From positions 1 to 64,000 of the forward strand of contig NZ_AHMP02000002.1 of assembly GCF_000243735.2 (NCBI RefSeq): a stretch of 64,000 nucleotides of DNA, written 5' to 3'. The translations under genes and the position numbers were made by a program. Source of the stretch: Leptospira kmetyi serovar Malaysia str. Bejo-Iso9. GTDB taxonomy: Bacteria > Spirochaetota > Leptospiria > Leptospirales > Leptospiraceae. The notes beneath the pieces were generated by a model that ran no database searches, was not told the DNA's origin, and saw only the letters and a list, made by a program, of their open reading frames with translations. Every line of letters starts with the position of its first letter. Within the stretch, counting starts at the first letter, position 1. Positions 50,702 through 59,451 of the stretch are shown here, one piece after another.

Positions 50702-51040
50702 TTAATTACCTCCTCTCGCCTTCGAGATAAAGTCACCGACAGCGCGGAGTATTTCCCCTGTCTTAAACCAGCTCATAAGTGTTATGCCGGAACCGAAAAA
50801 AAGTCCGTACACGCTAATTCCGCCGTATCCTTCGGAAAGTTTCGCTTCGGGGTAGTGATGGAGTGTAATTATCCCTATGATGAGAAAAAACAGGCCGAGA
50901 AAAAAGGCTCTGTTAGAAGATCGAAAAATATCTTTTTCAACAACAAGGGTGTTTTGTAATTCAGTTTCGAGTTTCTTTGCTTCTTCTGAAAGAGGGTCAA
51001 GTTTTAAGATTTCGTTTGCATTGAGTTTCTTTTTTCTCAA
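50702..51040 (-). CDS. Holin-like protein, 112 aa
   Basis: TTG start at 51040, AGAAGGA upstream. A highly charged N-terminal helix (KKLETELQNTLVVEKDIFRS) precedes two hydrophobic helices (AFFLGLFFLIIGIITLHHY and GGISVYGLFFGSGITLMSWF). Holins with a long N-terminal coiled helix and two membrane spans are common. It lies between endolysin and spanin on the same strand with almost no gaps, completing a lysis cassette. Confidence 0.7.
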   Translation of the reverse strand: MRKKKLNANEILKLDPLSEEAKKLETELQNTLVVEKDIFRSSNRAFFLGLFFLIIGIITLHHYPEAKLSEGYGGISVYGLFFGSGITLMSWFKTGEILRAVGDFISKARGGN

Positions 51041-51042
51041 GG

Positions 51043-51711
51043 CTATCCTTCTAAGATTTTTTTCGCTGAATCCTGGTTGAATATTGCGTAACAAAATCCT
51101 TGGAACTGCGGGTTTCGTTTCCTTGCTTGTTTCTCTGCACCTTGAAAAATCGAAATGAGTTCAAGCCACTCTGATTCTTCCCAAGTAGAATGCGTTACTG
51201 TGCAACCGAGAGAACTCACACCTACGTAATTTTTACTCATCCCTTGAGCATGAATGTTAAACCCTCTATTGTCGAAGTATAAGGGATCGCTTCCGTTCCA
51301 TACATGATTGTTGTTTTGGTCGCGGCGAAAATAACGCTTGGATGCTTGAACAAGAGCTAAATGATTTTTGTGAGATCCGATCTTAACAAGTCCAAGACCC
51401 TCCTCAACCCTAGCCTCTCCGCCCCCCACTCCATATTTTAGTAAGGTCTCATCCGAAACCTTACCTGGGTCCATAGTAACGATACGACTTCCCCAAGACT
51501 TCGCACCGGGATAGATATTAAAAAGAAGATCGTTAAAGCGATCGAAGGAGTCTTCGTTGAAGATAACTTTATTTTTGGAAATAGAAATTCCACGAACACC
51601 GATCAAGGTATGTTCGTTTTCAAAATCTAGCTTGAATGAATCTTTATTAGAGTTAGAATATTTCTTCTTCGTTTCATCGATAAGTTTAAGAATGAATTCT
51701 GAATATTCCAT
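51043..51711 (-). CDS. Endolysin / peptidoglycan hydrolase, 222 aa
   Basis: GVRGISISKNKVIFNEDSFD begins a domain that ends FNIHAQGMSKNYVGVSSLGC then TVTHSTWEES, with GEARVEEGLGLVKIGSHKNH between. The His...Ser-x-Gly-Cys arrangement (HAQG then SSLGC) resembles a phage peptidoglycan-peptidase family with a catalytic Cys/His (L,D-transpeptidase-like). No signal peptide, so export depends on the holin. Context with holin and spanin is strong; exact bond specificity is unknown. Confidence 0.7.
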   Translation of the reverse strand: MEYSEFILKLIDETKKKYSNSNKDSFKLDFENEHTLIGVRGISISKNKVIFNEDSFDRFNDLLFNIYPGAKSWGSRIVTMDPGKVSDETLLKYGVGGGEARVEEGLGLVKIGSHKNHLALVQASKRYFRRDQNNNHVWNGSDPLYFDNRGFNIHAQGMSKNYVGVSSLGCTVTHSTWEESEWLELISIFQGAEKQARKRNPQFQGFCYAIFNQDSAKKILEG

Positions 51712-51748
51712 CGAGTAAGAATGGAATAAAAATCAAAATCGGAGAATA

Positions 51749-52276
51749 TTAATGAGACTTTGCTTTGCTCAAATCAGAGTAATCATTCAAATAGAATTCC
51801 ACACGTCCGGCGTTTGTTTTAGCCCGATGTTTTTGTAATCTAAGATAAAGTTTCACTGCGTCGGGGGAATCGGTCGGGAACTTAACAACTAATCGAATTC
51901 CGTTAAATTCTGAAACATGATCCGTGAATTTTTGGAAAGCAATCCCTACGGCCGAACTGATATTTCCATAGTGTGCAAATTCGATCTTAATCGACTCGTG
52001 CGAATTCTCTTTAGCGTGATTGTAAAGGGAAACTAAATCTTCGAATAAAATTTCAGAAGAAGTTAGGGAAAGATTTCGATCAAGGAAAACATCCAGTCTT
52101 TTGATCTCACGGACTAAAGAAAAATATGGACCATAATTCAGATCCTTTAAAGAAGGCGCGGGTTTCTCCTTTGTACGAAAAAGCCACTTTATCGCTTGGA
52201 GAAAAATTAAAAGAAGCGTACTAAAAAATCCAAAAATTGTTTGAATTTCTTTTTCCTTTATATCAAAATCAGTCAT
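51749..52276 (-). CDS. Membrane-anchored hypothetical protein, 175 aa
   Basis: One N-terminal transmembrane helix (IFGFFSTLLLIFLQAIKWLF), then a soluble mixed alpha/beta domain (EIKRLDVFLDRNLSLTSSEI; NGIRLVVKFPTDSPDAVKLY). Immediately upstream of the endolysin on the same strand, so it may be an antiholin or lysis regulator, but no family is evident. Confidence 0.55.
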   Translation of the reverse strand: MTDFDIKEKEIQTIFGFFSTLLLIFLQAIKWLFRTKEKPAPSLKDLNYGPYFSLVREIKRLDVFLDRNLSLTSSEILFEDLVSLYNHAKENSHESIKIEFAHYGNISSAVGIAFQKFTDHVSEFNGIRLVVKFPTDSPDAVKLYLRLQKHRAKTNAGRVEFYLNDYSDLSKAKSH

Positions 52277-52279
52277 ACA

Positions 52280-53218
52280 TTAACCTAACGCTCCAAAAGA
52301 AACTCCGGAGTACCGAAGTTTCCCAGTTTTCCACCATTCTTTTAGTTCCCCAGTAAATTGTTTGATCCGAGCCCCGAAAAAGGAATTCTCAGCGCTAAGA
52401 CTTAATGACATACTCTCAGAAATTACACCAACGTTTGTAGAATAACTTGAAAGCCCGCCTACAATCCCTTCCGCATACGAAGAAAGAATACAAATCATAA
52501 AGTATTTTAGACATTGTTCTTTGAGCTCCCGAGGAACCCGTGAAGCATGATCGTACCCGGTGCTGTAGTCTACCTGGAAAGCTCCGGGAAGATTCGCGGA
52601 TTGATTCATTGCACGCCAACCTTGGATTCCTGTAACGGGTGGACCTAAACTACCAAAAGGAGCTCGTGTAAATACCGCTTGAAGAAGACCGGCTCTATGT
52701 TTGATCGTCGCTCTGTCTGTTAGCTCTAAAATCGTTGAGCCAGAATACGGATATGTAAGAACCCATCTATGAACCCGACAAAGATTTTTGTTTCTTAGTT
52801 TTAAAAAGAAATTTGTGGATTTCGAAGAATCATAATCGTAAGTATCATCCCATTCAGCGTAAGTTTCAATCTGACCTTGAACCGGATCCAAATCAAACCG
52901 ACCTTTTTGTCCGGCGATAGGTCTGCTTCTCCAAAGTCTAGGATAGATGTCCCAACTAATTTCTTGAGCAAACGCCTTAACCGCCTGATCAACCCAATTC
53001 TTTATTTGGTAATCCTCAAGCTGTGAGCCGCGAGTCGTCATAAGCGGCTCGTTACCATAAAATAGGAGTCTTCGAATTTCGTCGGGATGAATGAATGTTC
53101 CCCAAGAAGGAAGCGGAGAATTTGCCTTTTCTAACTCAGGGTAAATTCTCTGAGAAAGATCGTGATACTCGTAGTCTTCGGCGTTTAAGTTTAGGTCGCC
53201 ACCAAAGCCTATACTCAA
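52280..53218 (-). CDS. Putative virion protein, 312 aa
   Basis: TTG start at 53218 with GGAG upstream. Mostly soluble with aromatic-rich segments (TFIHPDEIRRLLFYGNEPLM; WTLTYPYSGSTILELTDRAT) and a C-terminal helical, Ser-rich region (YSTNVGVISESMSLSLSAEN, then FFGARIKQFTGELKEWW). It resembles small head or head-tail proteins that line the connector. Unassigned. Tail of a leftward block upstream of lysis genes. Confidence 0.5.
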   Translation of the reverse strand: MSIGFGGDLNLNAEDYEYHDLSQRIYPELEKANSPLPSWGTFIHPDEIRRLLFYGNEPLMTTRGSQLEDYQIKNWVDQAVKAFAQEISWDIYPRLWRSRPIAGQKGRFDLDPVQGQIETYAEWDDTYDYDSSKSTNFFLKLRNKNLCRVHRWVLTYPYSGSTILELTDRATIKHRAGLLQAVFTRAPFGSLGPPVTGIQGWRAMNQSANLPGAFQVDYSTGYDHASRVPRELKEQCLKYFMICILSSYAEGIVGGLSSYSTNVGVISESMSLSLSAENSFFGARIKQFTGELKEWWKTGKLRYSGVSFGALG

Positions 53219-53298
53219 GATTTCTCCGAAAGAAAATTGAAATGATATGGAAAATGTTTCGCGCGATATAACACACGAACAAAGTATCTATCTTATTT

Positions 53299-53760
53299 TC
53301 ATCGGAGAAGAGAAGACTTAGCAAATTCTAAGTGTTCGATCGGAAGAGAATAGGTTTTACCGGATGCAAGTTCACAAACTACGGATTTACCGTCTGATGC
53401 AACTTCTCGAACTTTTGCGAGCATTCCTCCAACATTGGCGCGGCCTTTCGCGTATACGCGCATGATCATGCCTGCTTTCGGGAGTTTCGGACCCGAACCA
53501 TAGGTCTTACGTTGTTCGCGTATTGCCGTCTCAAAGGACTTGTGTCGAACAGTCATTTCTTCTATGAGTTTTTTTTCCTTTTCAGAATGTGTATTCGTAT
53601 GCTGGATTCGGTTACGTTCGCTCTTTGCCGTCTCGACTTTTTTCTCACGAGGAGTTAAAACGTCACCTCCGGTTTTCGTGTTCCGGTAAGCCATATAATC
53701 TTTACTCTTACCGTGAACCAGAACCTTCTTTTTTACAACCGATGAATTGGCACCGAACAT
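53299..53760 (-). CDS. Hypothetical protein with C-terminal barrel-like motif, 153 aa
   Basis: A basic, Lys/Glu-rich N-terminal half (KKVLVHGKSKDYMAYRNTKT) and helical middle (EKEKKLIEEMTVRHKSFETA) precede a small SH3/KOW-like beta region (LPKAGMIMRVYAKGRANVGG, VVCELASGKTYSLPIEHLEF). ATG at 53760, adjoining the previous stop. Possibly RNA- or DNA-binding or a virion assembly factor. Confidence 0.5.
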   Translation of the reverse strand: MFGANSSVVKKKVLVHGKSKDYMAYRNTKTGGDVLTPREKKVETAKSERNRIQHTNTHSEKEKKLIEEMTVRHKSFETAIREQRKTYGSGPKLPKAGMIMRVYAKGRANVGGMLAKVREVASDGKSVVCELASGKTYSLPIEHLEFAKSSLLR

Positions 53761-53761
53761 T

Positions 53762-54076
53762 TTAGAATGAAACCTTTGTAGCGTTTATCCAAAAACCAGA
53801 TACTTCGCTTACACCCGTAAAAGAAAACTCGGACGCGCACAGTGGAATAAAAAATTGAAAATCTCCAGTCCCCTTCCTGTCGTAATCTGACATTTCGGAG
53901 TCCGCATTATTCCCCTTGGCGTGAATTGTCCAAGGACCGCTTGCGTGAACATGTGTTAGAAAATACTGTCTATCGGGTGAGTTTAAAATAACGCTACCGG
54001 AAAGCGTGAATTGATTTTGAAATCGAAGCCGATGGAAATCTCCAAATGTAAGACTTTTTCTCATATCTTCAAACAT
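53762..54076 (-). CDS. Hypothetical protein, 104 aa
   Basis: ATG at 54076. Beta-rich with FTLSGSVILNSPDRQYFLTH and DFQFFIPLCASEFSFTG, like a small virion decoration or adaptor. Divergent from the portal gene across a 135-bp gap that probably contains both promoters. No family recognised. Confidence 0.5.
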   Translation of the reverse strand: MFEDMRKSLTFGDFHRLRFQNQFTLSGSVILNSPDRQYFLTHVHASGPWTIHAKGNNADSEMSDYDRKGTGDFQFFIPLCASEFSFTGVSEVSGFWINATKVSF

Positions 54077-54211
54077 ATTCTAAGAGAGAGAATATCGGCC
54101 AGAAGGTAACTGTACTCTCATACCGATTTCAAATTTCTTAAAACTGTATTTTTAACGCGGAATAATTCGGAAAAAATCAACCGATCAAGAATTTAATATT
54201 ATTTTTATCGA

Positions 54212-55840
54212 ATGGACAACGCAGGTCGTGGAAGACCGCGAGGCAAGGATTACGAAAAAAACCTCGCTAAACGTAATCGTATCGAACATTCAAAAGAGAT
54301 TCAGCATAAATCGAGTAAGGTAAATGAAAAACTTATTAGCCTTGCTAAGTCTTGGTTCAATCAAGTAAACACCGCTGAAGTCGCAGGACGACAGCCCGTT
54401 TATACCTACGACCAGATGCAACAGATGAGGGATGGAATCAATCTTCGTCCTTCCTGGCGGATTCCTATTTCTAACCTTCGAAGTGCAAGTTACGGCACCT
54501 CCCTTATCTCAGCGATTCAAACAGTACGAGTCGAAGATTTGAATCGATTCGCTCGTATCAATTCAAAATCGGGTCTTTGGTTTCGAATGGAAGATGAGGA
54601 TCTAGAGATAACCGACGAGATCAGTTCGAGAATGAAATTTTGCGGACGCTGGTTTGACAAGATGGGCGACCTTACACCTGGTTGGGCAAACAGAGATCAT
54701 CTAGTTTCCGTTTTTGAGATGATGCTCAGAGATACTCTGACAATAGATTCAGTCGCATTTTTTTTAGTTTTTAATTCTTTTGGAAAGCTAATTGAGATGA
54801 GGTATCTCGATCCCGGAACGATCTTCACTGTCGATCCGACAAAAGGTTACAGAGGTGACTTATCCATCGCCTTCGTTCAGATCATCGATGACAATGTTGT
54901 CGAGACATTTAGTGCAAACGAAATTCTATTTCTTCACAAAAACCATCTTTCTGATGTGAATATGCGCGGCTTCGGCTTCTCCCCTCTTGAGGCGGCAATG
55001 CTAGATTTAGTTGGAGTAATCCGGTCTTTAAAATTCAATAGGGACACCTTTTCGAGACAACACCCTCCGGGATACCTCTCTCTCCAAGGAGATATTTCTC
55101 AGGACGGACTTGAATCGCTACAATTGCAATGGCAAGAGATGATCTCAGGACTCGACGATTCGCACCGTATCCCCATTGTTGCCACCTCTGCCGGTGAGGT
55201 GAAGTGGACTCCGCTCAATATTGCGAATGAAATGGTTTTCAAGGATTTACTTCAATGGAGCGTCTCACTTGTGCTTATGGCACATGGTATGGATCAAGCA
55301 GAGTTAGGATTACGACTCATCGGTTCACAATCCCTGTCTGAAGCAAACCAATCCGAAAAAAGCAAAATGAGTCTTACAAGAGCCAAGCTCTCTCTCCTAA
55401 ATTATTTCGAATCTGTATTTTCGAAATTAAAAAGTTTTAGAGACGATGATTTTAGCGGAATTGTGTGTGAGTTTACCGGAAAAGATCCAGAGGATGAAAA
55501 GGACAAACTTCAAAAATACAAAGACGAGGTTGCAAATTGGAAACTCCTAGATGAGATACGGATCGAACAAGATCAGCCTACAATCGGTGAGACCTTATCA
55601 GATCTCTACGGAGTATCTGCCGACGATTATAAACTCGCAGGAGCGGTAATTCTCAATCCGGTATTTCAACAAAATTTACAAATGCTTAAACAAGAAACTT
55701 CTTCTTCGGATAACGGACAATATTCTGAATCGGAATTCAACGAAGATGACGAAGATTTAAACTTTTCTGAAAATGAAGAAAACAAAGAAGAAAATGAATA
55801 TGATTTTTCGGAAGAAAAGGATAAGGATCTAGTATTTTAA
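54212..55840 (+). CDS. Portal protein, 542 aa
   Basis: Ring at the head vertex through which DNA is packaged. SPP1/HK97-like portal pattern: SYGTSLISAIQTVRVEDLNR, then DTLTIDSVAFFLVFNSFGKL, EMRYLDPGTIFTVD, FSANEILFLHKNH, RGFGFSPLEAAMLDL and FKDLLQWSVSLVLMAHGMDQ. ATG at 54212. Acidic, Asp/Glu-rich tail. The unusual feature is distance: terminase lies at 7-9 kb, the MuF-like protein at 10-11 kb and the capsid at 32 kb. Confidence 0.9.
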   Translation: MDNAGRGRPRGKDYEKNLAKRNRIEHSKEIQHKSSKVNEKLISLAKSWFNQVNTAEVAGRQPVYTYDQMQQMRDGINLRPSWRIPISNLRSASYGTSLISAIQTVRVEDLNRFARINSKSGLWFRMEDEDLEITDEISSRMKFCGRWFDKMGDLTPGWANRDHLVSVFEMMLRDTLTIDSVAFFLVFNSFGKLIEMRYLDPGTIFTVDPTKGYRGDLSIAFVQIIDDNVVETFSANEILFLHKNHLSDVNMRGFGFSPLEAAMLDLVGVIRSLKFNRDTFSRQHPPGYLSLQGDISQDGLESLQLQWQEMISGLDDSHRIPIVATSAGEVKWTPLNIANEMVFKDLLQWSVSLVLMAHGMDQAELGLRLIGSQSLSEANQSEKSKMSLTRAKLSLLNYFESVFSKLKSFRDDDFSGIVCEFTGKDPEDEKDKLQKYKDEVANWKLLDEIRIEQDQPTIGETLSDLYGVSADDYKLAGAVILNPVFQQNLQMLKQETSSSDNGQYSESEFNEDDEDLNFSENEENKEENEYDFSEEKDKDLVF

Positions 55841-55886
55841 TACATCATGTTCAAGTTCAAATATATTTAATGTACGAAAATCTAAA

Positions 55887-57467
55887 TTAAAATTTGTTTA
55901 GATATGCAGAAAGCAACAATGGAATAGGAAAATTCGAATTTGCTACCCTAGTAGTTCCAAGTCCGTTAGCTACCGTTGCTGAGGTTGGTACACAAAATAC
56001 TCGTCCGTCAAATAGCAATACTCCTCCTGAATAAGCGTAACCTCCTGGATAAGTTCCTGCCGGGGTTATCAAGGTATCAGTGACAGGATCATAAATTCTT
56101 GCAGTAGTTGACGATGTTGGAACACAAAACACACGTCCATCTGGAAGCAAAACTCCACCCGAAAACGAACTACTTCCAGGATACGTTCCGCTTGGAGTCG
56201 ATAATGAATCCGTAGTAGGATCATAAATCTTTGCAGTTGTGGCGTTATACGGAACACAAAAAACTCGTCCGTCAGAAAGTAAAACCCCTCCCATATAAGC
56301 CAAGTTTCCAGGATAGGTTCCTGCGGGAGTCGTCAATGTATCGTTAGTTGGGTTATAAATTCTTGCGGTAGTTGAAGAATGTGGAACACAAAATACACGT
56401 CCATCCGCAAGAAGAACAGCTCCCGCGAACGACATATTTCCGGGATAAATTCCAGAAGGTGTAGTTAATGAATCATTGGTTGGATTATAAATCCTTGCAG
56501 ACGTGGAAGAAAATGGAACGCAAAAAACTCGACCGTCTCGAAGTATTAAACCACTCCAAAACGCGCTTGTTCCGGGATAAATGCCTGTCGGCGTACTAAT
56601 CGAATCAGAAACTGGATTATAAATTCTTGCTGAAGTTGAAGAATATGGAATGCAAAAGACTCGACCATCTGATAACAAAACCCCACCGATAAACGCACCA
56701 CCTCCAGGAAAAGAAACGGAAGGCGTTGAAACTAAATTTGATAACGGATCAAAGATTCGAGCTGTAGTAATATTGGAAGGAACACAAAATACACGACCAT
56801 CAGGTAAAAGAACTCCGCCAAAAAATGCGTTACTTCCTGGATAAGAACCGCCGAACGAGATTTTCCATCCGAGATCGGAATCTGCGAGAGCTATAGTTTT
56901 TTGAATTACAGGTAAAATCTTACCTGACCAATCTCCTGAGAATTTAGGAATCTTGATACTCGTACTACCTGAGTTCCAAGTAGATCGCTCTGAATCGGTG
57001 ACAAAACGATTCATTGAATCCTGAGTAATCTCGGAAGCAGGAATTACCCCAGTCCCTCTTTTTAAAGCTAGTGCAGAATCCGTCTCATTCTTCGTATAAT
57101 AGCTTGTATTATGGTCGTGTGTTGAGGGAGTAAAAGACGAAGGTTTGTTTTGAATTGAATTCCAATTAGGATTTAATGCGCCATTCCAAGAGGTTCGTTC
57201 TGAATCTGTGATAAGCCTATGAGCCGAATCTTGAGATATTTCAGAAGCAACAATTTGAGGTCTCTGATTCGAAACAAGAATTCCGTCAGAACCAAGAGTG
57301 GCAATTCCCGAAACCGCGCCCTTTTCACTTGAATTTAATTTTGTATTTAATTGATTCTGTAGTGAACTAAAATTTGAAGTTCGAGCATTAGTTTCTTCTA
57401 ATATTTTTGAATCTATGTAATTCCGAAGTTGATTGTCTTTTAAAAAATCATTTTTGAATGATTTCAT
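55887..57467 (-). CDS. Beta-propeller tail fibre / receptor-binding protein, 526 aa
   Basis: Residues 1-200 are fibre-like, with the phage tail-fibre motif NPNWNSIQNKPSSFTPSTHD then HNTSYYTKNETDSALA. From about residue 208 seven repeats of 44 residues follow, each built on YPG-x6-GGVLLPDGRVFCVP then SSTTARIYNPTTDSLTTPSG, the seventh partly diverged at the C-terminus. A propeller of kelch-like blades is the simplest fold. It probably binds a surface polysaccharide or protein of the host. The ATG overlaps the previous stop by 4 nt. Confidence 0.85.
   Translation of the reverse strand: MKSFKNDFLKDNQLRNYIDSKILEETNARTSNFSSLQNQLNTKLNSSEKGAVSGIATLGSDGILVSNQRPQIVASEISQDSAHRLITDSERTSWNGALNPNWNSIQNKPSSFTPSTHDHNTSYYTKNETDSALALKRGTGVIPASEITQDSMNRFVTDSERSTWNSGSTSIKIPKFSGDWSGKILPVIQKTIALADSDLGWKISFGGSYPGSNAFFGGVLLPDGRVFCVPSNITTARIFDPLSNLVSTPSVSFPGGGAFIGGVLLSDGRVFCIPYSSTSARIYNPVSDSISTPTGIYPGTSAFWSGLILRDGRVFCVPFSSTSARIYNPTNDSLTTPSGIYPGNMSFAGAVLLADGRVFCVPHSSTTARIYNPTNDTLTTPAGTYPGNLAYMGGVLLSDGRVFCVPYNATTAKIYDPTTDSLSTPSGTYPGSSSFSGGVLLPDGRVFCVPTSSTTARIYDPVTDTLITPAGTYPGGYAYSGGVLLFDGRVFCVPTSATVANGLGTTRVANSNFPIPLLLSAYLNKF
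55965..56846 (-). repeat. Tandem 132-bp repeats encoding propeller blades
   Basis: Six full and one partial copy of a 132-bp unit, all in frame. Conserved words such as GGAACACAAAA (reverse strand) recur in each copy. Recombination between copies could change blade number. Confidence 0.85.
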
Positions 57468-58975
57468 TTGTATTCAACCCGGAATCGCACATTCCTATTT
57501 TGGAAAACCGAACTGCCCGTGAATTGAACGGTAACAATTCCCTGGTTATCGTATTTCGTTATTGAAGTAACTCCCGAAGGTGGCATTAGATACCACGCGT
57601 TAGAAGCATCGGAGACGAAAGCAAGAGCTGAAACAATGTTTGATCCAAGCCCTGTATCTATCGAACATTGACCGCTTCCATTCGTTATCCCTTCAAAAAA
57701 AGCGTTCTTTATCAACGTTCCAGCAGGAATTTGTCCGGTTCCGATCTGAGCGGCTCCCACTTGCGCGATCGATTGCAATAATGTAAGGTCTTTTGTATCG
57801 ACATATTCTTTCACAGCTCTCGCTGACGGAGCTATAGAAACTTCAGAAAATGAAGGGGAATCTGTTAGAAATGACGCAGAAGGTGAAACATTATTATAGA
57901 ATGGAACGGAAAGAAAAAACCAACTTCCCCGAGCTTCCGAAAACGCAAGTTCCCAGTACCCGCCATCTAGATCAAGTTGCCAATCTTCTAATGATTCTTC
58001 AATTTTTGATCCGTTTCTTTGAAGTGTGATGGGTGATGTTCCAGCATGATTCGAAAGATCCAGTATTCCTATGACAGTATTATCTTGTGGGCTTTCAGGA
58101 AGTAAGATCGAAATCAGTCCACTTGAAGTATCGACTAAAACTCTTTCGTATTTTGTAGCGGTATATGAATTCGAAATAATATTCGAATTTTTTAATGAAC
58201 CGAAGTTTGTTTTCCAGGTACCGTCACCTGAAAGAAATTTTTCCCGATCGGAAACGCTCGGAGCGGGAACTAATCCCTTATTTCCGGGATTTGTTTCACT
58301 TGATCCTAAAAACTGATCATCGAGTGCAAGTATTCCGTTTTTATCCGGCAAGAAATAATTTCGTGCATTTGTCGCAAGTGATCTAAGCGAACTAATTATG
58401 GATCCGCCTGAAATAAATTCAATTCCTGGATTGCCTTGGTCTCCGGTTAATCCGGGGAAGCCAAGTGATGAGTTTTTTTCGGTCCGCCTTTGATACTGAG
58501 GATGATCATCCCCTACCCCAAGCCCGAGTAATTGTGAATGAAGTTGAGCGCGCGAAGTCGTTTTCAGCCAACGTCCCGGCGAAGAAGACGTTAAATCGTT
58601 TGGAAGAATACAGCGCGTCGGATCGTTAGGGTCGGGAAAAACCGCGGTAGAATTCGCATCAAACTGAAAAAAAGATAGTTCGTCTTCTACCTCTCGGATT
58701 TGTTTATCCGAACGCTCTGACGCAGGAACGTTTTTAAGTTCGAAAAGATTTTGTACCGGAGTATTCCAATTTGAAAGAACATGCTCCCTTACCCAAGTAA
58801 GATTTACCGCGTCCTTTGCTTCTTGCGGATCACCGACTTTCAATCTTGCAAAATCTGAATCGTTGGGAACCTTTAATTCTACTCCGGAAGCGGTCCCTAC
58901 AATAAACGGACCGCCCTTTCCTATTCGAACCTTTGAACCAATGCCCTTGAGTAGAAAATCAAATACCGCAAGCAT
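57464..58975 (-). CDS. Tail fibre protein, 503 aa
   Basis: Contains typical fibre elements: FPDPNDPTRCILPNDLTSSS, GDDHPQYQRRTEKNSSLGFP then GLTGDQGNPG (a short collagen-like stretch), a central linker SFSEVSIAPSARAVKEYVDT and a C-terminal beta domain (GSGQCSIDTGLGSNIVSALA). ATG at 58975; stop overlaps the next fibre gene start (ATGA). Likely the proximal fibre that carries the propeller protein. Confidence 0.75.
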   Translation of the reverse strand: MLAVFDFLLKGIGSKVRIGKGGPFIVGTASGVELKVPNDSDFARLKVGDPQEAKDAVNLTWVREHVLSNWNTPVQNLFELKNVPASERSDKQIREVEDELSFFQFDANSTAVFPDPNDPTRCILPNDLTSSSPGRWLKTTSRAQLHSQLLGLGVGDDHPQYQRRTEKNSSLGFPGLTGDQGNPGIEFISGGSIISSLRSLATNARNYFLPDKNGILALDDQFLGSSETNPGNKGLVPAPSVSDREKFLSGDGTWKTNFGSLKNSNIISNSYTATKYERVLVDTSSGLISILLPESPQDNTVIGILDLSNHAGTSPITLQRNGSKIEESLEDWQLDLDGGYWELAFSEARGSWFFLSVPFYNNVSPSASFLTDSPSFSEVSIAPSARAVKEYVDTKDLTLLQSIAQVGAAQIGTGQIPAGTLIKNAFFEGITNGSGQCSIDTGLGSNIVSALAFVSDASNAWYLMPPSGVTSITKYDNQGIVTVQFTGSSVFQNRNVRFRVEYK

Positions 58976-59365
58976 TTATCCGAGATAAACCTCGACCAAA
59001 ATTTGATTTGTATCGTAGCCGGTTGCGACTCGAAGAGATTTTATTCCTCCGGTCCATGCCATAAAGCCACCCGGAACCGGGTGGTCTTGAGCGGACCCGT
59101 CAATGCGGACAACGATCGGAGCTGGATCTTCTTTTTTTACACCGGCGGCCGTATCATCGGCAAGATATGACCCAAGAATTACAACATATTTAAACTGGAT
59201 ACCCGCTGGAATCGGAATTGTTACCAGGTTGTCGGATTGCTTAAAAGCCTTAGTTAGTTTTTGGGGTTGTTGTACCTGATACTCGAATTCAAATTCGTCT
59301 ACTTCGCGCTCAATAGCCGCGCCCGTTCTTTGGAATAACTGGAATATAGCTCTATGTATTTCCAT
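58976..59365 (-). CDS. Fibre-associated virion protein, 129 aa
   Basis: ATG at 59365; first gene of the leftward fibre operon. Beta-rich with IPIPAGIQFKYVVILGSYLA and PAPIVVRIDGSAQDHPVPGG, suggesting a compact beta-sandwich. Possibly the adaptor between baseplate and fibre. No family assigned. Confidence 0.55.
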   Translation of the reverse strand: MEIHRAIFQLFQRTGAAIEREVDEFEFEYQVQQPQKLTKAFKQSDNLVTIPIPAGIQFKYVVILGSYLADDTAAGVKKEDPAPIVVRIDGSAQDHPVPGGFMAWTGGIKSLRVATGYDTNQILVEVYLG

Positions 59366-59451
59366 CCCGCGAAGTATTGCAGAAATACAAGTATCGGTGA
59401 AGAAAAATGAAAAGTTATTAGGAATCTAACTAAATTGAGAAAGTGCGAAAA

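Noticed and set aside
55965..56846. Regular repeats that could suggest a CRISPR array
   Set aside because: All copies are in frame, 132 bp long, with conserved coding sequence and no short spacers; they encode propeller blades.
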